Positions 59,987 to 64,000 of a DNA stretch of 64,000 nt are shown piece after piece. The notes under the pieces were generated by a model that ran no database searches, was not told the origin of the DNA, and worked only from the letters and a program-made list of their open reading frames with translations. The stretch comes from JBBBNV01 sp037137075 (GTDB lineage Bacteria; Bacillota; Bacilli; Paenibacillales; NBRC-103111). The number at the start of each line of letters is the position of its first letter. Positions within the stretch are counted from its first letter, which is position 1. The DNA lies in NCBI RefSeq assembly GCF_037137075.1, contig NZ_JBBBNV010000013.1, positions 1-64,000 on the forward strand. Direction: 5' to 3'. The translations under genes and the position numbers were made by a program.

Positions 59987-60568
59987 TTACACTAAATCGC
60001 AAGCATCCGCCGGCATCCAATGCTTGTCCTGGCCTTCCCATTTCACGTTGCAGCCGATCGGATTCGTCAGCGGCACCGCAACCGGGCGGCCGGCTACGAT
60101 ATCGCCCAAGGCGTTGTCCAAATCATTGATAGTCATTTTGCTTGTATCCCGGGGCGAATCTACTCCCCTTCCGGTGTAAACGAGCTTGCGGCTTTCATCG
60201 AACACGTAGAAATGCGGCGTACGCAGACCACCGTAAGCTTTGGCGATCTCCTGTGTTTCATCGTGCAGATAGGTCCATGGGAAGCGGTGCTCATTCATGC
60301 GCTCTACCATTTTCTCATAGGAATCATCGGCGTTGGTGTTAACGCTGTTCGAGTTAATCCCGACAAACGCCACGCCGTGCGGAATGTATTTCTCGGCGGT
60401 CTGGCGAGTAACCTCGTCCGAACCGATAACGTACGGGCAGTGATTGCAGGTGAAGAATACAACAAGCGTCTTCGCCTCCCGAAAATCCCCCAAGCCGTAC
60501 AGCCTTCCATCTGTTCCCTTTAATTGGAAATCCGGAGCGCTGTCACCGATTGAAAGTGTAAATGCCAT
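59987..60568 (-). CDS. Thioredoxin-like/AhpC-TSA-type redox protein
   Basis: This 193-residue protein has a thioredoxin fold with the active-site pair C41-N-H-C44 (FFTCNHCPYV), preceded by the peroxiredoxin-like opening IGDSAPDFQLKGTDG. Relatives with CNHCP reduce disulfides or peroxides, and none is well defined. No signal peptide is seen after choosing the ATG at 60568, which has GGGAGGG 8 bases before it; the longer frame lacks a ribosome site. Confidence 0.88.
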   Translation of the reverse strand: MAFTLSIGDSAPDFQLKGTDGRLYGLGDFREAKTLVVFFTCNHCPYVIGSDEVTRQTAEKYIPHGVAFVGINSNSVNTNADDSYEKMVERMNEHRFPWTYLHDETQEIAKAYGGLRTPHFYVFDESRKLVYTGRGVDSPRDTSKMTINDLDNALGDIVAGRPVAVPLTNPIGCNVKWEGQDKHWMPADACDLV

Positions 60569-60653
60569 CGTAAATCCCTCCCTAAGTATAGTGTTAAAGC
60601 AGGGGACACATCTGAGAAAAGAGCATCCCCGTCTAACCGGTAAATACCTTTTC

Positions 60654-60681
60654 ATTATAGCTTACTATACCTGGCCTTCAA
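60654..60681 (-). promoter_or_regulatory. Sigma-A promoter of the thioredoxin-like gene
   Basis: TTGAAG (60676-60681), 16-base spacer, TATAAT (60654-60659) on the minus strand, 85 bases before the start. Confidence 0.7.
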
Positions 60682-60726
60682 GCAGGTTTACCGTAATTTG
60701 AGTATTTTTGCCGTGCGATTCGGCTG

Positions 60727-60755
60727 TTTTCATCCGGTACGATTCATGTTATGAT
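60727..60755 (+). promoter_or_regulatory. Extended -10 promoter of tdk
   Basis: TTTTCA (60727-60732), 17-base spacer, TATGAT (60750-60755) with an upstream TG at 60747. It is 145 bases before the tdk start, leaving a long leader. Confidence 0.6.
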
Positions 60756-60900
60756 CAGAAACGCTTCAATAAATGAACGGACCCGCAGCTAAGGATTGAC
60801 GCCATGAAACATTCACTGCATTGACCGTTTAGGGCATTCCAGTTTCACAATATCAGGTTGAAATGATCGCTCATTTTGACAACGGAGAGGAAGACATCCT

Positions 60901-61512
60901 TTGGCACAATTGTATTTTCGTTACGGGACGATGAACAGCGGCAAGTCGATGGATCTGCTCAAAATGGCGCACAACTACGAGGAGCAGGACAAAAAGGTGC
61001 TGCTGTTTTCTCCCGCGGTGGATGACCGGTACGGCAGCGGAGTCGTCGGCTCCCGGGTCGGGCTGCGCAAGCCGGCCATCCGGGTGGAGGAACATACGGA
61101 CCTGCTGGACATCGTACGGAGCGAAATACCATCGTGCGTGCTGGTGGACGAGGCCCAATTTTTGAAAAAGGACCACGTCCTGCAGCTGAGCGAGATAGTG
61201 GATACACTAGGTATTTCGGTGTTTGCGTATGGGCTGCGGGCAGATTTCCAGGGACAGTTATTTCCAGGAAGCCGGGAGCTGCTGGCACTTGCCGACGAGA
61301 TAGAGGAAGTCCGCACCGTCTGCTGGTACTGTGAGAAAAAAGCGATTATGAATATGCGGCTAAAAAACGGCATGCCGGTGTTTGAAGGCGAGCAAATTCA
61401 AATCGGCGGCAATGAAAGCTATTTGCCCGTATGCCGCAGGTGCTACTCGGCCCGGAAAAAGCTGCTCCTCCGCGATTCCCATCCGGAAGGGAACCCTGCC
61501 GGACTTCGTTAG
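60901..61512 (+). CDS. tdk: Thymidine kinase
   Basis: Tdk (203 residues) phosphorylates thymidine for salvage. Walker A is GTMNSGKS (residues 9-16), the lasso region is present, DEAQF is the Walker B, and the zinc site uses C-x2-C (WYCEKKA variant) and C-x2-C (VCRRCYS) near the C-terminus. The start is TTG at 60901, supported by GGAGAGGAAG upstream and by the conserved MAQLYFRYG. Confidence 0.95.
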   Translation: MAQLYFRYGTMNSGKSMDLLKMAHNYEEQDKKVLLFSPAVDDRYGSGVVGSRVGLRKPAIRVEEHTDLLDIVRSEIPSCVLVDEAQFLKKDHVLQLSEIVDTLGISVFAYGLRADFQGQLFPGSRELLALADEIEEVRTVCWYCEKKAIMNMRLKNGMPVFEGEQIQIGGNESYLPVCRRCYSARKKLLLRDSHPEGNPAGLR

Positions 61513-61634
61513 CCGCTCAGCCAGGGGGCAGCGCCCTTACCGTTTGCCCAAGCGCTTTTTGCTGGTGCAAATCCGCGGTTTTCGGCAGCCGGCCTTCCCC
61601 CTTTACCTGGTGCTGCCTCAAGATACACCCGTTG

Positions 61635-61684
61635 AAAAAGAACCCTCCTTTCCATCGCTGATGGCCGGGAAGGTTCTTTTTTTT
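61635..61684 (+). terminator. Rho-independent terminator after tdk
   Basis: Arms AAAAAGAACC (61635-61644) and GGTTCTTTTTTTT (61672-61684) with further internal pairing (CCTTTCC/GGGAAGG). It is 120 bases past the tdk stop. Confidence 0.85.
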
Positions 61685-61849
61685 CACGAACGCCCCGGCG
61701 GGGATGCTGTCCCCTGCCATTCCTACAGCCGAAGGGCTTACTCCGAATAGCTGCGCCGATCGCTGCGAGCGGCTGCTAACTCTCCGCTGAGGCAATACCG
61801 TGGCTGCGAGTGCTATTCTCCGTCATGAGACGCCGCACCGCGCGAGGGG

Positions 61850-61907
61850 AGCGCCGGAGCCCACCTGCGATACCGCCCTGCAATAGGGAGCCTGTCCCTC
61901 CGGCGCT
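61850..61907. other. Branched inverted repeat upstream of gerA
   Basis: Perfect 10-bp arms AGCGCCGGAG / CTCCGGCGCT (61850-61859, 61898-61907) enclose a second stem (CCCTGCAATAGGG). Thirty-odd bases beyond lies no gene until gerA at 61987. A cis-acting RNA structure in the gerA leader is possible. Confidence 0.45.
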
Positions 61908-61986
61908 TGCCTGCATGGTTTGGCACGTTTCAGGAAATAATTAGCACGTCAGGGGGATGACCACATCATGCATACAGGAGAACGTT

Positions 61987-63495
61987 ATGGACACGTCAAC
62001 TAGCTTACGCGAGCTTCTATATGCCGGATTGGATCAAAATCTGGATCACCTGGGCGGGCTGCTGGGCAATAACAGTGACCTGGTCATCCGGCAGCTGGTG
62101 ATTGGCCAGGACCGGCGCAAAACCGCCGTGCTGTTTTTTGAGGGGCTGGCCGATTCGACGACGGTGCAGCAGTATGTTTTGGGCGCTATGATGCAGCAGC
62201 ATATTCTGGAGCCCGGCACGCCGGTCGAACAGGTGCCGGAGGTGTTGAAACAGGCTATTTTGAGCGTTGGCGAAATCTGCTTGCTACAACGGTTCGAACA
62301 GGTGCTGGAATGCATTTTGGCCGGCAATGCCGCTGTGCTGTTCGACGGCTGTGTGCAAGGCTTGCATGTGGCCGTGCAGGGCTGGAAGGAACGCAGCATC
62401 ACCGAGCCGTCCGATCAAGCGGTCATCCGGGGCCCGAAGGAATCGTTTACGGAGACAATACGAACCAATACCGCCATGGTACGCCGCAAAATCAGGGATC
62501 GGCGCTTGCGCCTGGAGAACACAAAAATCGGAAGGGTCACCAAAACGGACGTCAGCATCATGTACATCGAAGGCATCGTCATGAAGGATGTTGTGGAGGA
62601 AGTGCACAAGCGGCTGGCCCAGATTGATACGGATAGTATTTTGGAGAGCGGCTATATCGAGGAATTCATGGAGGATTCCCACTATTCCCCGTTCCCCACT
62701 ATTCAGAACACCGAGCGCCCGGACGCCGTAGCCGCCGCTTTGCTGGAGGGACGGGTCGCCATTCTTATCGACGGGACGCCGCACGCGCTTATCGTCCCCT
62801 CGCTGTTCATTCAGTTCCTGCAGTCCCCCGAGGACTACTATCAGCGCGCGGGATTCAGCAGTCTCGTACGGGTGCTCCGGTACATCGGGTTAGCCATTGC
62901 CCTGCTCGCGCCCTCCATGTACATCGCCATTACTACCTTCCATCAGGAAATGCTGCCGACAATGCTGCTGATCAGTCTGGCGGCCCAGCGGGAAGGGGTT
63001 CCTTTTCCGGCGTTTATCGAAGCGCTGATGATGGAAATTACGTTTGAAATTCTCCGTGAGGCCGGCATTCGAATGCCGCGCGCCGTCGGGCAAGCGGTTT
63101 CCATCGTCGGCACGCTGGTTATCGGACAAGCGGCCGTCGAGGCCGGCATTGTATCGGCGGCAATGGTTATCGTCGTGGCGATAACGGCAATTTCCAGCTT
63201 CGTCGTACCGAATTACAATATGTCGATCCCTGTTCGGATGATGCGTTTTTTCCTGATGATGCTGGGCGCCTCCTTTGGCTTATTCGGCATTGCGATAGGC
63301 CTTATCGCGCTCATTTTGCACCTGTGCAGCCTGCGCTCCTTCGGTGTGCCCTTTATGTCGCCGATGGCCCCGCTCAATCTGAGCGAGCAGGAGGACGCCA
63401 TTTTGCGGCTGCCGCGCCCTTTTCAGCGCTTTCGCCCCAAGATGCTCAGCAAGAACCGGATTCGTACCGTTCGGAAGCCCAGGTCCAAATCATAA
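61987..63495 (+). CDS. GerA-family spore germinant receptor subunit A
   Basis: This 502-residue protein belongs to the GerA/GerKA/SpoVAF family: a soluble N-terminal part (about 30-280) and about five to six helices from 285 on, with the conserved GLAIALLAPSMYIAITTFHQEMLPT (truncated; about 295-315) and the GIRMPRAVGQAVSIVG segment. Subunit A sits in the spore inner membrane and helps sense nutrients. The ATG at 61987 is chosen for ACAGGAG six bases upstream; an earlier ATG at 61957 has a poor site. No B or C subunit gene follows in the window; only a small membrane protein does. Confidence 0.9.
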   Translation: MDTSTSLRELLYAGLDQNLDHLGGLLGNNSDLVIRQLVIGQDRRKTAVLFFEGLADSTTVQQYVLGAMMQQHILEPGTPVEQVPEVLKQAILSVGEICLLQRFEQVLECILAGNAAVLFDGCVQGLHVAVQGWKERSITEPSDQAVIRGPKESFTETIRTNTAMVRRKIRDRRLRLENTKIGRVTKTDVSIMYIEGIVMKDVVEEVHKRLAQIDTDSILESGYIEEFMEDSHYSPFPTIQNTERPDAVAAALLEGRVAILIDGTPHALIVPSLFIQFLQSPEDYYQRAGFSSLVRVLRYIGLAIALLAPSMYIAITTFHQEMLPTMLLISLAAQREGVPFPAFIEALMMEITFEILREAGIRMPRAVGQAVSIVGTLVIGQAAVEAGIVSAAMVIVVAITAISSFVVPNYNMSIPVRMMRFFLMMLGASFGLFGIAIGLIALILHLCSLRSFGVPFMSPMAPLNLSEQEDAILRLPRPFQRFRPKMLSKNRIRTVRKPRSKS

Positions 63496-63526
63496 TGAAC
63501 AGCTTAAAGCGGAAGGAGCGTTCGGC

Positions 63527-63760
63527 ATGTGGCCCATTCTCGGGATCGTAACCGTAACGATTGGAATCGCCGTCATGGAGGGACCGTCCCTGTGGCGCAA
63601 ACAATATTACCGGGATTTCGCCGTTTTCAGCTTCCTCCTGCTTTGCGGCGCTATCCTCAGCATCCTGCAGGCGGCGCATGTAGCACTGCCGAATCCGATC
63701 GACGCTGTGATCTGGCTATTCAAGCCGGTCAGCGATATGTTCACCGAGCTGCTTCAATAA
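63527..63760 (+). CDS. Small two-helix membrane protein, candidate GerD-type receptor subunit
   Basis: This 77-residue protein has two hydrophobic segments (about 3-17 and 31-50) and a short C-terminus. It starts 31 bases after the gerA stop, with GAAGGAG 9 bases upstream. Small two-helix proteins of this size (D subunits) accompany germinant receptor operons in Bacillus and modulate the response. I assign the role by position and topology only. Confidence 0.7.
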   Translation: MWPILGIVTVTIGIAVMEGPSLWRKQYYRDFAVFSFLLLCGAILSILQAAHVALPNPIDAVIWLFKPVSDMFTELLQ

Positions 63761-64000
63761 ACCATGCCAGGAGGAAGATCTCTTTGCACAAGGGCTGTGT
63801 CAGCCCCGGCAATTGGTTCATGCTGTAGTCGCTGTATGGATTGGCAGCGCTGTTCCGGTCGTCTCCAGTAGATCAAACCTGAAGCAACGTCCATTTCCGG
63901 ACCGCGGGAAGAACAGCCAGTAAGCTGCAAGTGGCGTCGAAACGTTATTTCGTTAATGACGGAACACTATACCACTATACTAATGACATCAGTAAAAATG
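63761..64000. other. Window end without a recognised gene
   Basis: AGGAGG at 63770-63775 precedes a TTG (63784) that opens only 14 codons (ending WFML), perhaps a broken gene start. The remaining bases contain the near-repeat CGAAACGTTATTTCGTTAATG. No frame reaches the window edge convincingly. Confidence 0.35.

Noticed and set aside
1..64000. CRISPR arrays, rRNA and tRNA genes
   Set aside because: No regularly spaced direct repeats of CRISPR type and no tRNA/rRNA sequence were recognised on either strand by eye.

Overview
The window looks like a chromosomal segment of a spore-forming Paenibacillus-type Firmicute. The evidence is Shine-Dalgarno sites of the GGAGG type, sigma-A promoters, a CIRCE-controlled groESL, a three-SLH-domain surface protein, a small acid-soluble spore protein (SspH), a GerA germinant-receptor subunit, DUF421/DUF1657 spore-associated genes, and a gene order around thiL-tsaEB-rimI-tsaD, an ABC-F gene, moaC, tatAC and groESL that resembles the Bacillus subtilis ydi-groE region. 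One 90-base run of N lies inside tsaD.

Layout. Positions 1-9.5 kb: a C-terminal gene remnant, an SLH surface protein, a SNF2 helicase plus SWIM zinc-finger pair with a small basic protein, a small secreted protein, then a 1.18 kb segment bounded by 19-bp copies of the groEL 3' end that carries a PIN-toxin/antitoxin pair. Positions 9.5-26 kb: groESL with CIRCE, tatAC, MoCo genes, 5-formyl-THF cyclo-ligase, an ABC-F protein, a DnaA-box cluster, an APH-like kinase behind a truncated methyltransferase, the t6A operon (thiL-tsaE-tsaB-rimI-tsaD) and a CBS/CorC membrane protein. Positions 26-37.5 kb: sspH, ku with separate ligase and polymerase genes of the LigD type, bioY divergent from an ECF module whose second ATPase is fused to EcfT, cardiolipin synthase, and a DUF421-DUF1657 fusion divergent from a free DUF1657.

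Positions 37.5-52 kb: an ssuBCA-type sulfonate transporter with a metallo-beta-lactamase-fold hydrolase upstream, a Crp/Fnr regulator, and a seven-gene sugar or sugar-acid cluster read as LarA-like protein, solute-binding protein, two permeases, YesM-type kinase, YesN-type regulator, zinc alcohol dehydrogenase. Positions 52-64 kb: glutamate synthase large subunit, a structured noncoding segment, EcsC-family protein, acyl-CoA thioesterase, YnfA-type membrane protein, a thioredoxin-like protein, thymidine kinase, and a GerA subunit followed by a two-helix membrane protein.

Most promising unusual items: the groEL-anchored toxin-antitoxin segment with att-like repeats; the DnaA-box cluster between convergent ABC-F and tsaD genes; the EcfA-EcfT fusion; the DUF421-DUF1657 fusion beside its stand-alone homologue; the LarA-like gene in a transporter/two-component cluster; and a possible frameshift-dependent gene behind a near-perfect anti-Shine-Dalgarno complement. 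All family calls are from reading the sequence; no database search was run.
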